64,000 bases of DNA from Bacteroidales bacterium M2 (GCA_001689415.1 LUJM01000096.1:1-64000); one strand, 5' to 3'. Counted from the first letter of the stretch, positions 36,609-45,434 are shown. Notes: a model not told the origin generated them from the sequence alone. Numbers and translations are program-made.

Positions 36609-37448
36609 ATGGCTAATACTTGGTTGAAAAAGATGTTCCGCGCCGAAGTTGCCGGAGTTCTGGTTGCTTTGGTTGGATTGTTTATCGCCCTACCACAATT
36701 TCAGAAAGACGCACTTGCAGAGTTAACAATACACAATCGTTACGAGTTAGAAAACAAAACGGTATTTGTTTGCGACCGTAACTCCGACGCACTGTCGGCG
36801 ATATTGCCTGAATTGAGCAACGGGACCAAGTATTCGCTCAATAACTTTTCATTGAGATATAGTTTCCGTAACCTACCGACAGATTACGTAGTTTCCGACG
36901 AATTCAAGTCGAGGCCCGGCATAGATAAAACAGATTTCATATACGACAGTCATACACTCTATGCGCACACGAGTGTCGAATCACCTATAAAGAGCCTCAC
37001 GATAAAAGGCTATACCACAATCAGCTATACTATCGAATATACATTCGACGGAATATCTGACAAGGGCATAATCACCGGCAGGGTTACCATGACCGACAGC
37101 GAACCGGCCAAACCATACTATCTATATACAGAAGGCAAATTGACATATGTCGGGGTAGATACGTCAAATGCTTTGGCCGAACCGCAAAGTGCAGAGACGA
37201 CTGAAAAGGAGACGGCGGAAGACAACTCATCCACCTCATGGGGAAAATCGATCTTTTGTATCCTCATAGTCTTCGGTTGCGCGACAGTTGCCTACCTTAT
37301 CTTCTGCATCAAAATCGACGGCAAAGAAATAGGCGAAATAATCGAGGACAAATTACCTGAATGGCTATTTTTCATAGTAATTTTCATATGGTTGCTTGCT
37401 ATCCCACTGCTTGTATCGATATTTGTATTTTTTCCATTGCTATGGTAA
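36609..37448 (+). CDS. Membrane protein of unknown function
   Basis: 279 residues. One helix near the N-terminus (AGVLVALVGLFIALPQF, about 15-32), a largely beta-rich soluble part (35-180) and two further helices near the C-terminus (SIFCILIVFGCATVAYLIFCI and WLFFIVIFIWLLAIPLLVSIF). A Glu/Thr/Ser-rich linker (about 188-210) separates the soluble part from the last helices. No conserved enzyme motif is visible and I do not recognise a family. The gene is slightly richer in A/T than its neighbours and stands alone between uvrA and a clostripain-like gene, each apparently with its own promoter. Confidence 0.6.
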   Translation: MANTWLKKMFRAEVAGVLVALVGLFIALPQFQKDALAELTIHNRYELENKTVFVCDRNSDALSAILPELSNGTKYSLNNFSLRYSFRNLPTDYVVSDEFKSRPGIDKTDFIYDSHTLYAHTSVESPIKSLTIKGYTTISYTIEYTFDGISDKGIITGRVTMTDSEPAKPYYLYTEGKLTYVGVDTSNALAEPQSAETTEKETAEDNSSTSWGKSIFCILIVFGCATVAYLIFCIKIDGKEIGEIIEDKLPEWLFFIVIFIWLLAIPLLVSIFVFFPLLW

Positions 37449-37508
37449 AATCATTGCGGGTCTTCGTTAAAAGTTTTTAAGCGATTTTTAAGAGTGCTGA
37501 AAATTTTG

Positions 37509-37516
37509 TAAATTTG
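37509..37516 (+). promoter_or_regulatory. -7 box just ahead of the C11 protease start
   Basis: TAAATTTG ends only six bases before the ATG at 37523; TTTT (37485-37488) is at the -33 position. If used, the transcript would be nearly leaderless. Confidence 0.45.
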
Positions 37517-37522
37517 TATGTT

Positions 37523-38674
37523 ATGAAAAAGCGATTTAGCTCTTATTCCAAATACTTCATTTTCACAATTATAGCCACATTGGCTATAGCATGTGAAGAT
37601 GACCCTCAAGTACCTCAGTCAGAGACGAAAGGCCGCATGGTGCTTGTATACCAGGTAGCAAACAACAATCTTAGCCGCTATAGCGACGACGACTACAACG
37701 AAATGCTGCAAGGAGCAGGCGATATCGGCAGCGATAATCACTTGTTGGTTTACCGTCACTCACGCACCGTATCGCCTATGCTTGTAGAAGTGAAGGCCAA
37801 CGGTGTCGACACCCTGTACACATACGATACTGCAACCAGTTCGGTCGATATAAGCCGTGTGGTTAAAGTAATTGAGGATGCCAAGAAATATGCCAATGCC
37901 GAGCAGTACGGCCTTGTACTGTGGAGTCACGGCTCCGGCTGGATTCAGGACGGAATGGAGCAGACCGGAGTAAAACGAAGCTTCGGCGACGACGGCGGAA
38001 AAAGGATGAACAGCACAGACCTCGCCACAGCACTGCAACAGGCCGGCGGTTTCGACTGGATTTATTTCGATTGCTGCTACATGATGTCGGTAGAGACCCT
38101 CTACGAGCTGCGCAACACGGCAAAGTTCTTTGTCGGAAGTGTTACCGAGCTTCAATTGCCGGGCATGCCTTACCACCTGAATATGAAGTACTTCTTTGCA
38201 CCCGGCGAGAGCGATTTAGTCGGTGCAGCACAGAGCACCTTCGATTATTACCTCGAGCGCATAGCAGCTACGCCGAAAGATATCACCAACAACTACTGCA
38301 CTATGAGCGTGGTCAAGGCTTCGGCTCTTGACGAACTTGCCCGTGTCACCCGCAACATTTACGCCGAAGCAGAGAAATCCCTGCCCGACGGATTTGTGCC
38401 GCAACGATACTCGAATGTTCGCGAGACAAGTTGCAACTACTTCGATTTCGGTCAGTACGCCAACGCATTGGCAGCCAATGGGAATGAAGAATTCAACAAG
38501 GCACTTGCCGATGCCGTGCTTTACGATGCCGCCACCAAATATTTGCGAGAGCTCCCGATCGAACATCACAGCGGCATGTCAACCTACATACTCCGTGCAA
38601 GCTCCTCACATACAAACAAAAACTATCAGTCGCTGTCGTGGTATCACGACGTAGCCAGCGTACTTAAATTCTAA
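37523..38674 (+). CDS. Clostripain-like cysteine peptidase (family C11) lipoprotein
   Basis: 383 residues from the ATG at 37523; the in-frame TTG at 37514 lies inside the promoter. Lipoprotein signal with Cys24 in ATLAIACEDD. The catalytic dyad is His136 in LVLWSHGSGW and a Cys at 184 or 185 in WIYFDCCYMMSVETLYEL, as in clostripain-family peptidases, which usually cut after Arg or Lys. FGDDGGKRMNSTDLATAL lies between them. The enzyme should act outside the inner membrane, tethered by lipid. An MscS channel gene follows after five bases. Confidence 0.88.
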   Translation: MKKRFSSYSKYFIFTIIATLAIACEDDPQVPQSETKGRMVLVYQVANNNLSRYSDDDYNEMLQGAGDIGSDNHLLVYRHSRTVSPMLVEVKANGVDTLYTYDTATSSVDISRVVKVIEDAKKYANAEQYGLVLWSHGSGWIQDGMEQTGVKRSFGDDGGKRMNSTDLATALQQAGGFDWIYFDCCYMMSVETLYELRNTAKFFVGSVTELQLPGMPYHLNMKYFFAPGESDLVGAAQSTFDYYLERIAATPKDITNNYCTMSVVKASALDELARVTRNIYAEAEKSLPDGFVPQRYSNVRETSCNYFDFGQYANALAANGNEEFNKALADAVLYDAATKYLRELPIEHHSGMSTYILRASSSHTNKNYQSLSWYHDVASVLKF

Positions 38675-38679
38675 ACAAG

Positions 38680-39780
38680 ATGATATTACAGATTCCGAAC
38701 ATAACACCACAGTTGCCCGACTCTATACCAAGTGTCGACAAGGAAGTGTCAATGCTTTCGTCGCTGTCGTTCGACGAACTCATATCCCGGCTCATCAGCA
38801 CCGGCGTTACATTTGTGATCAACCTCGCTATCGCAATCCTGGTATTCTACCTCGGACGGTTGATTATAAACAAATTATACAAATTTATCAGTGGCATATT
38901 CGTCAAACGGCGCCTCGACCAGTCGCTTGCAACCTTTGTGCTGAGCCTGGTGCGGATAGTACTCTATTTCCTGCTCATCGTCACTGTGATAGGTATTCTC
39001 GGTATCGAGACATCATCGTTTATCGCACTCTTTGCCTCTGCCGGCGTTGCCATAGGTATGGCACTTAGCGGCACATTGCAGAACTTTGCAGGCGGAGTGC
39101 TTATACTGCTGCTCAAACCTTACAAAATCGGTGACTTCATCGAGACCCAGGGCTACTCGGGTACGGTGCGCGACATACAGATATTCAGCACCATAATCTG
39201 CACACCCGACAATAAATCTATCATCATACCTAACGGCGGCCTTTCGACCGGCACCATAAACAACTACAACAAAGAGGATTACCGCCGTGTAGACTGGGTA
39301 GTAAGCATCAGCTACGGCGACGATGTTGATGTTGCCCGCAAGGCAATTCTCGATATAATAGCATCCGATGACCGCATCGTAAGCCGATTTATCGAAGATG
39401 ATCGCAAGAAACGCATAGCCGAAGAGGCTGTAAAAGAGGCTGAGGAAAAACAGAACCAGATCGACGAGACTATTGAAGAAGAACCTCGCCGCGGTCTGTG
39501 GCGTATATTCGGTCATAAACGTCGACCGTCGATACCTAAGCCTGAAGACCTGCCTTCGCCCAGCGAAATCTTCAATACCCAGCCTAAAGACTGCTCACCG
39601 GCAGTCAAGGTGGGCAGCCTTGCAGCAAGCAGCGTAGACCTGAAAGTGAACGTATGGACCCGTTCAGACTTCTACTGGGGCGTATACTACGACCTCAACG
39701 AACGCTTCTACAAAGAGCTCCCCGAAGCCGGCATCCACTTCCCCTACCCCCAGCTCGACGTGCATGTACAGCACAGTTAA
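38680..39780 (+). CDS. Mechanosensitive ion channel (MscS family) with charged insert
   Basis: 366 residues. Three helices (about 40-60, 85-106, 113-140); the third carries the pore-lining pattern ALFASAGVAIGMALSGTLQNFAGGVLILL, the hallmark of MscS. The beta domain (150-200) includes KIGDFIETQGYSGTVRDIQIFSTII and IIIPNGGLSTGTINNYN. Residues about 238-305 are a highly charged, proline-containing insert (EEEPRRGLWRIFGHKRRP) placed inside the C-terminal alpha/beta domain, which resumes with VDLKVNVWTRSDFYWGVYYDL. MscS channels release osmolytes on hypo-osmotic shock. Cotranscribed with the C11 peptidase. Confidence 0.93.
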   Translation: MILQIPNITPQLPDSIPSVDKEVSMLSSLSFDELISRLISTGVTFVINLAIAILVFYLGRLIINKLYKFISGIFVKRRLDQSLATFVLSLVRIVLYFLLIVTVIGILGIETSSFIALFASAGVAIGMALSGTLQNFAGGVLILLLKPYKIGDFIETQGYSGTVRDIQIFSTIICTPDNKSIIIPNGGLSTGTINNYNKEDYRRVDWVVSISYGDDVDVARKAILDIIASDDRIVSRFIEDDRKKRIAEEAVKEAEEKQNQIDETIEEEPRRGLWRIFGHKRRPSIPKPEDLPSPSEIFNTQPKDCSPAVKVGSLAASSVDLKVNVWTRSDFYWGVYYDLNERFYKELPEAGIHFPYPQLDVHVQHS

Positions 39781-39836
39781 ACACATGAGCCACGCGATTT
39801 TACAGAATTATATAACAGAGAGTAAACCGTATAAAC

Positions 39837-41975
39837 ATGAGAATTATCCCATTTCTTGCCATGGCAGCACTGCTCCCCGGAGCCTGTAGCAAACAGGCTA
39901 AAATAGAGTATCCGTCAGCCCCGAACGACAGCACCAGCTACGAGGCATTCGGCATGACAGTCAACGACCCTTACCGCCCGCTCGAAAACGATACGGCAGC
40001 GGCAACCCTTGCCTGGGTCGAGGCTGAGAACAAAGTGACACAGGACTACCTGTCGCAAATCCCCTTCCGCAACGATATACACCGCCGTCTCGAGACCCTC
40101 AACCGCTTCGGCCGTCAGGGTCTGCCGACAAAAGAGAGCGACGGCAAATACTACTTCTTTGCCAACGACGGCAGCAAGAATCAGAGCGTACTATACCGAG
40201 CAGACAGCTTCGACGGTACTCCAGAGGTATTCCTCGACCCCAACACACTTAGCGAGGACGGAACAGTAGCGCTGACCGGTGTTTTCCAAAGTCCTGACGG
40301 CAAGTACACAGCCTATACTATTTCTCGTTCGGGCAGCGACTGGACAGAAATATATGTAATGGACACCGCCACCGGCAAACTCCTCGACGACCACATCGTA
40401 TGGGCTAAATTCACTGACGCACAGTGGCACGGCGACGGATTCTACTACAGTGCTTACGATGCCCCCGAAGCCGGTAAAGAATTCAGCAACGCCAATACCG
40501 GCCACAAAGTATATTACCATAAAATCGGCACACCGCAGAGCGACGACCGCCTTGCATTCGAAGATGCCGAGCACCCATTCCATTTCCACAGCGCAGTTAT
40601 AGCCAAAGACGGCAGCGCCATGGCAATAGTAGGCGGTGGTGAAGGCACAGGTGAGTCTGTGATGATGCGCGACATGCGCGGCAACAACAGCAAGTGGATT
40701 ACCATTGAAGGTTCGCAGGACTATACCAACGCACCCATTGCCATAATCGACGGCAAGATGTACCTATATACATCGGTAGGGGCACCCCGCAACCGCTTTG
40801 TAGTCGTGGACCCCAAAACACCCACATCGAAAGACTGGAAAGAAATCATACCTGAAGACCCCGAAGGCGGCGTGCTGACATCGGTACAATTTGCCGGTCC
40901 GAACCACCTCATTGCAGTTTTTGACCGCGATGCATCGAATCACGCATACGTCTATACAACCGACGGTAAGCTTGTTCACGAAATCGAACTGCCCACCTAC
41001 GGCACAGTGAGCGTATCGTCGAGCCGCGACAACGACGAAGTTTACTATGCATTCTCATCGTTTGTTTATCCCTCTGCACTTTACAAGTACGACATCGCAT
41101 CGGGAGAAAGCAAACTTTATCATCAAACTGAAATCGAAGGCCTCAACCCCGACGACTATGTAACCGAGCAGGTATTCTATGCCTCAAGCGACGGCACACG
41201 CGTACCGATGTTTACCGTTCGCCACAAGGATGTTAAGCCCGACGGAACAAACCCGGTATACCTCTATGGCTACGGCGGCTTCAACATCACACTCAACCCA
41301 GGCTTCAACGCCAACCGCCTGTTGTGGCTTGAAAACGGCGGCATCTACGCACAGGCCAACCTACGCGGTGGTGCCGAATATGGCGACAAATGGCACGAGG
41401 CCGGCACCAAGATGCAGAAACTCAACGTATTCAACGACTTTATCTCGGCAGCCGAATACATGATTGGCGAAGGTTGGACCAAACCCGAACTTATGACAAT
41501 AGAAGGAGGCAGCAACGGCGGTCTGCTTGTCGGCGCCACTGTGAATATGCGTCCCGACCTGTTCAAGGTTGCTATTCCGCGCGTAGGTGTAATGGATATG
41601 ATGCGCTATCACCTCTTTACTATCGGCTGGAACTGGGCTGCAGACTATGGCACAGCTGACGACAGCAAAGAAATGGCCGAGTATCTGCTTGGATATTCTC
41701 CGATTCATAATATCAAGAACGACGGCACCGCTTACCCGGCTATCATAGTAACAACAGCCGATCACGACGACCGTGTAGTACCTGCTCACAGTTTCAAATA
41801 CGCAGCCACCCTACAAGCCTCAGACACAGGCGATGCACCCAAACTTATCCGCATCGACAGCAAGGCCGGTCATGGCGCAGGCAAGCCTATCAGCAAGGTA
41901 ATCGACGAGTATACAGATATTTACTCATTTATCTTCAACAATATCGGCATCGAACCGCGCCCGGTTGAAAAATAA
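39837..41975 (+). CDS. Prolyl oligopeptidase family (S9A) lipoprotein
   Basis: 712 residues. Signal with lipobox LLPGAC (Cys17), so it is lipid-anchored in the envelope. A seven-bladed propeller (about 75-430) covers the C-terminal alpha/beta hydrolase. Catalytic Ser559 is in EGGSNGGLL, the Asp near 645 in TADHDDRVVPAHS, and His679 in KAGHGAGKP. YGYGGFNITLNPGFN and ANLRGGAEYGDKWH are family signatures. It cuts short proline-containing peptides. It is 56 bases downstream of mscS and is followed by the REP-bearing gap. Confidence 0.94.
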   Translation: MRIIPFLAMAALLPGACSKQAKIEYPSAPNDSTSYEAFGMTVNDPYRPLENDTAAATLAWVEAENKVTQDYLSQIPFRNDIHRRLETLNRFGRQGLPTKESDGKYYFFANDGSKNQSVLYRADSFDGTPEVFLDPNTLSEDGTVALTGVFQSPDGKYTAYTISRSGSDWTEIYVMDTATGKLLDDHIVWAKFTDAQWHGDGFYYSAYDAPEAGKEFSNANTGHKVYYHKIGTPQSDDRLAFEDAEHPFHFHSAVIAKDGSAMAIVGGGEGTGESVMMRDMRGNNSKWITIEGSQDYTNAPIAIIDGKMYLYTSVGAPRNRFVVVDPKTPTSKDWKEIIPEDPEGGVLTSVQFAGPNHLIAVFDRDASNHAYVYTTDGKLVHEIELPTYGTVSVSSSRDNDEVYYAFSSFVYPSALYKYDIASGESKLYHQTEIEGLNPDDYVTEQVFYASSDGTRVPMFTVRHKDVKPDGTNPVYLYGYGGFNITLNPGFNANRLLWLENGGIYAQANLRGGAEYGDKWHEAGTKMQKLNVFNDFISAAEYMIGEGWTKPELMTIEGGSNGGLLVGATVNMRPDLFKVAIPRVGVMDMMRYHLFTIGWNWAADYGTADDSKEMAEYLLGYSPIHNIKNDGTAYPAIIVTTADHDDRVVPAHSFKYAATLQASDTGDAPKLIRIDSKAGHGAGKPISKVIDEYTDIYSFIFNNIGIEPRPVEK

Positions 41976-42310
41976 CCCTTGACCTGAGGATGAGAATACG
42001 AGCACAAATACAGGGCTTGGCTTGGTTCATAGATATGAATTCGTGATTAACGATACGATATCCAAGCACCCTCTCGTAGGGTCGCGGCAAAACGCTATTA
42101 ACTTGAGGGTTGATTATTCAAAAGGACAGCAACGATAGGAGCTTGGCTCTCCGAGACAAGCCTCGATTAGGCATTGGTACTCAAAATATTAGCTATACTG
42201 CCCGAGGCTTGTCTCGGAGAGCCAAGCTCCTATCGCTGACACTCTTTCTCCTTAAGTTAACAGCATCGTGCATCTAACCCCTAAGTAATTCCTTCCTCTA
42301 ATCATATAAT
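41976..42310. other. Intergenic region holding the inverted REP pair
   Basis: 335 bases without an ORF. The only recognisable content is the REP pair at 42133-42235 and a small hairpin ACCCT/AGGGT near 42070. Confidence 0.7.
42133..42235. repeat. Inverted pair of REP elements (33-bp perfect arms)
   Basis: Left arm 42133-42165 and right arm 42203-42235 are exact reverse complements over 33 bases, separated by 37 bases. Each arm is one REP: head GGAG, then CTTG-GC-TCT-CCG-AGA-CAAG. The same REP occurs around the RAYT gene at 44.7-45.7 kb. A head-to-head pair like this is the layout of a BIME in enterobacteria. The RNA would form a very stable hairpin between the S9A and BamE-like genes. Confidence 0.9.
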
Positions 42311-43267
42311 ATGATTTCAAACAAAAGCTATATCACCAAGATTGCCCTCGGCGTACTTCTGTGCGCCGGGGCTTCTTCGTGTTTTACAGGCGTTGAGAGC
42401 ACACCACGTATCGACGCATCGACAGTTCGCCGTGAGAATGCGGCAAATATTGAAGCCGAAGCCTCATACCTCAATGATATCCGCCCCCAAGCGCCATCGA
42501 AATGGAAAGAGGGTAAAAGATTTAGAGTCGCCGACGACAGGATATCACTTATCTTTACCTCGCCCTCAGATCCGACAGCCGGGCTTATCGCGAAAGATAT
42601 CGTTTTTCTCGGGTTCGAGAATGCCACAAGTCTTACCGGCAATGATGCGACAATCGTAAAATTCGGAGATGACAAAGGCGGCAGGTATTATTATCGCCTC
42701 AACAACTACAACCGCCAAAGGCTCGACACCGTATCGTCGCTCGAAATACCATTTACGATCGACCTCGACCTTGTAAAGAGCGTAGACAACCGAATGCGTG
42801 GCAAGCATTATTTCGTACGCACTCCGGCCTGGTATCGTGCCGACAGCACACTCACGCCCACCGCAGGACTGCGCCACGTAGAGGTTGTAATCGACAGCAT
42901 CGTCCCAGGCACGAGCAACTTTGCAGCAGCAGTATGCTTTCATCAGGCAAGCGGCAAAGACGATGGCCGCTATGTGATGCTGATGAGCGTTGGCAAGGAC
43001 CGTGGGGCTACCCGTACATTCGATACACTCTTTTCATTTGACGACCCTCGCAAACGCTATCCGGAAATCCGCGACGATGTTTGGGCGTATATCACATGCT
43101 CTATGGTGCGCGAAGGTATGACCCGCGACGAATGCCGCCTCGCACTCGGGCAACCAAACGACATACTGCGCATACCCACCTATGGCGGCATGCAAGAACG
43201 CTGGACGTATACCGACGGCATATACCTTATTTTCGACGACGGATTCTTGACGAAGTACAGGAGATAG
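42311..43267 (+). CDS. Lipoprotein with BamE/SmpA-like C-terminal domain
   Basis: 318 residues. Lipoprotein signal with Cys24 in GASSCFTG. The first 250 residues are beta-rich with no recognised motif. The last about 55 residues (SMVREGMTRDECRLALGQPNDILRIPTYGGMQERWTYTDGIYLIFDDGFLTKY) have the pattern of the SmpA/OmlA/BamE fold: GMT.DE.R.ALG.P....WTY..G.Y..F..G. BamE is an accessory part of the BAM complex, but the fold also appears in unrelated lipoproteins. The role here is unknown. The gene lies between two REP-containing gaps. Confidence 0.7.
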   Translation: MISNKSYITKIALGVLLCAGASSCFTGVESTPRIDASTVRRENAANIEAEASYLNDIRPQAPSKWKEGKRFRVADDRISLIFTSPSDPTAGLIAKDIVFLGFENATSLTGNDATIVKFGDDKGGRYYYRLNNYNRQRLDTVSSLEIPFTIDLDLVKSVDNRMRGKHYFVRTPAWYRADSTLTPTAGLRHVEVVIDSIVPGTSNFAAAVCFHQASGKDDGRYVMLMSVGKDRGATRTFDTLFSFDDPRKRYPEIRDDVWAYITCSMVREGMTRDECRLALGQPNDILRIPTYGGMQERWTYTDGIYLIFDDGFLTKYRR

Positions 43268-43445
43268 GATTACTACTCTTGGCTCATGAGAAAGCAAGAA
43301 TAAGCGAAATTAAATTGCGAATTTGTTTAATTTATAGGGATAAAAACACGTATTTTGAGGGATAAAAATGAGTCAAATAGGAAACCAAGGTTAAATTTAG
43401 CCCAATTTAAACAAAAAAGTTATTTTCTTAAACCAAAAACTATAA

Positions 43446-43453
43446 TACTTTTG
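43446..43453 (+). promoter_or_regulatory. -7 box of the secreted protein gene at 43535
   Basis: TACTTTTG, 81 bases before the ATG at 43535, giving a leader of about 75 bases. The in-frame start at 43355 would lie upstream of this promoter. The rest of 43268-43534 is AT-rich with no gene. Confidence 0.55.
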
Positions 43454-43534
43454 CACCCAGCAACCAAAGCAACATCTGCGAGGTATGCCATGAATCAAAT
43501 AAACCTTTATAATAATAAACCTAAATTAAGTAGC

Positions 43535-44551
43535 ATGAAGAAAATTTCTACTCTGCTCCTGGCTGCAGCAACTGCATTTGCAGCAAGCGCACAGCTCACT
43601 CCCGTTGAAGTTGAGCTCAAAAACCCCTCGCTCGAAGAAGTTCCCGAAGGTGTAACCGGTAACGCAAACGTAGTACCCATGCAGTGGGGTGTCATTGGTG
43701 CAGCTTGGTACAACGAAGACGGCACAGCCTCAAACTTCTGCGCAATGCAGGCTCGTAACAAATCATGGACAAACGGTAACTACGGTATCCGTTCTGCATC
43801 TGATATCAATATCGAAGGTGCCAACTACATGTATCAGGAACTCACCGACCAGAAACTTGGTACATATGTATTCCAGTTCGACGGCCAGATCAGCCGTAAC
43901 AGTTTCAAAGGCACACTCGAAGCAATCGAAGGTGCTGAAGGCTTCGCTTTCATCCTTGATGACCTCGGCGACGAAACCGACCGCGACACCAATGGCGAAG
44001 GTATGACCGCTATCTACACCAAAGGCCAGTCACTCGGCAACAACTACTTCCAGCTCTGGCGCTACTTCCTTATTCATACTACCAGCGCAGACCTCGAAGA
44101 TGCTACAAACATCAAAGTAGGTTTCGGCTACCCCGAATGCCTCAACGCTGACGGTGATGTAATCGGTATCAGCAAAGCTCGTATCGCTTGCGACAACTTC
44201 CGTCTTCTCTATTTCGACACCACCGATACAGAAGCTGTAAAAGAATATGTTAACGGTGAAATCGCAAAAATCAAAGCCGGTGACTTCTCAGTTCCCACCG
44301 CTCCCGAAGGCAGCACCGAAGCCGTTCCCGTTCCCATGAACGTAACCAACCCCCAGGGCAACGTAAATATCCCCCTCATGGGCTTCGTAACCAACTCAGG
44401 TTATGTTGACGAAGGTGCAGGTATCAACGATATCGCAGCTCCCGCCGTTAAGGGTGACAACAAGTACTACAACCTCCAGGGTATCGAAATCGCTAAGCCC
44501 ACTCAGGCCGGTCTCTATATCCACAATGGCAAAAAGTACATCGTTCGCTAA
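43535..44551 (+). CDS. Secreted protein with C-terminal sorting-type tail
   Basis: 338 residues. Signal peptide ends at AASAQ. The middle part (about 25-230) has the strand pattern and aromatic residues of a carbohydrate-binding-like jelly roll (NPSLEEVPEGVTGNANVV, TYVFQFDGQISRNSF), but I cannot name a family. The C-terminal 40 residues (INDIAAPAVKGDNKYYNLQG, then GLYIHNGKKYIVR) are of the type seen at the end of many secreted Prevotella and Muribaculaceae proteins and resemble a type IX sorting tail. Codon use is strongly biased, suggesting high expression. A long terminator follows. Confidence 0.7.
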   Translation: MKKISTLLLAAATAFAASAQLTPVEVELKNPSLEEVPEGVTGNANVVPMQWGVIGAAWYNEDGTASNFCAMQARNKSWTNGNYGIRSASDINIEGANYMYQELTDQKLGTYVFQFDGQISRNSFKGTLEAIEGAEGFAFILDDLGDETDRDTNGEGMTAIYTKGQSLGNNYFQLWRYFLIHTTSADLEDATNIKVGFGYPECLNADGDVIGISKARIACDNFRLLYFDTTDTEAVKEYVNGEIAKIKAGDFSVPTAPEGSTEAVPVPMNVTNPQGNVNIPLMGFVTNSGYVDEGAGINDIAAPAVKGDNKYYNLQGIEIAKPTQAGLYIHNGKKYIVR

Positions 44552-44605
44552 TCGATCGTAACCCAAGCTTATTGGAACCTTTATATAAAGGTATCAAATA
44601 GCCCC

Positions 44606-44670
44606 AAAAATCATCAATACATCCATTATGTAAGTTAGTAACTGACATAAGGATATATTGATGATTTTTT
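44606..44670 (+). terminator. Long near-perfect hairpin terminator
   Basis: 65 bases that fold almost end to end: outer arms AAAAATCATCAATA(C)ATCC and GGAT(A)TATTGATGATTTTT, inner stems TTATGT/ACATAA and AGTT/AACT, loop AGT. It ends in a T-run. This is about twice the length of the other terminators here. Confidence 0.85.
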
Positions 44671-44704
44671 CATAAAGGAGGAAAGGAATAAAAAGATTAA
44701 CTAA

Positions 44705-44736
44705 GATAGGAGCGTGGCTCTCCGAGACACGCCTCA
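44705..44736 (+). repeat. REP element upstream of the RAYT gene (variant stem)
   Basis: GGAG head followed by CGTG-GC-TCT-CCG-AGA-CACG. Compared with the common copy the stem pair CTTG/CAAG is changed on both sides to CGTG/CACG, which keeps the pairing. It faces the copies downstream of the RAYT gene, so the gene is bracketed by inverted REPs. Confidence 0.9.
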
Positions 44737-44831
44737 GTCAGCAAAAGCTATTTATTTAATAGCTATAAACAATCTAAACTTTTATCGCCGAACCTCGATT
44801 GCATCAAAGATAATTAGCGAGATATGCTAAT

Positions 44832-45434
44832 ATGAAGTTTTTCGATAAAAAACTACACGCATCTACACACTGGTCCAATCTTCCTCATTGGACACAAGGC
44901 GATGCTGTACAATTTATCACATTCCGATTAGCTGACTCGCTTCCTCAATGCAAGCTACACGAATACCGAAATTTACGTAAAGAAATATTTCTTGAAAGAA
45001 ACAAAGAAAAGAAACACCACTATTCCCAATTAATGATTGAAATGATAGACCGTTGGCTTGACCAAGGTTATGGGAAAGCACAGCTGCAAAATGCCCGAAT
45101 AAGGAAAATTGTAAGCGATGCTCTTCACTTTTGGGATAATGAAAGATATTTACTCTTGGCATATGTAATAATGCCTAATCACATACATATACTACTAATT
45201 CCGTCAAAAGACGATGACATGTATCGGACATTTCAATCGTTAAAACGTTATACGTCACGAAAGATAAATAAATTACTTGAACTTTCAGGTTCATTTTGGG
45301 AGAACGATATGTTTGATCGGATGCCTCGTGATTTCAACGAATATAATAGATATATAGATTATATAATAGCTAACCCACAAGGACTCCCACAATCATCATA
45401 TACTATTTGGCAGAGGCCGTATAGCGATTTTTGA
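44832..45434 (+). CDS. REP-associated tyrosine transposase (RAYT, TnpA-REP-like, Y1 family)
   Basis: 200 residues. Single-strand DNA transposase of the HUH class. The HUH pair is His117/His119 in YVIMPNHIHILLIP; the catalytic tyrosine is most likely Tyr177 in YIDYIIANP, the position of the active Tyr in E. coli TnpA-REP. The preceding FWENDMFDRMPRDFNEYNRYI is the family's usual link (FWE..I.D). The N-terminal QFITFRLADSLP is the first strand with the conserved TFR. The gene is intact and clearly richer in A/T than its neighbours. It is flanked by inverted REP palindromes (44705-44736 and 45507-45662), the classic sign of a domesticated, non-autonomous 'REPtron'. No IS200-like ends are seen. 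Confidence 0.92.
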   Translation: MKFFDKKLHASTHWSNLPHWTQGDAVQFITFRLADSLPQCKLHEYRNLRKEIFLERNKEKKHHYSQLMIEMIDRWLDQGYGKAQLQNARIRKIVSDALHFWDNERYLLLAYVIMPNHIHILLIPSKDDDMYRTFQSLKRYTSRKINKLLELSGSFWENDMFDRMPRDFNEYNRYIDYIIANPQGLPQSSYTIWQRPYSDF

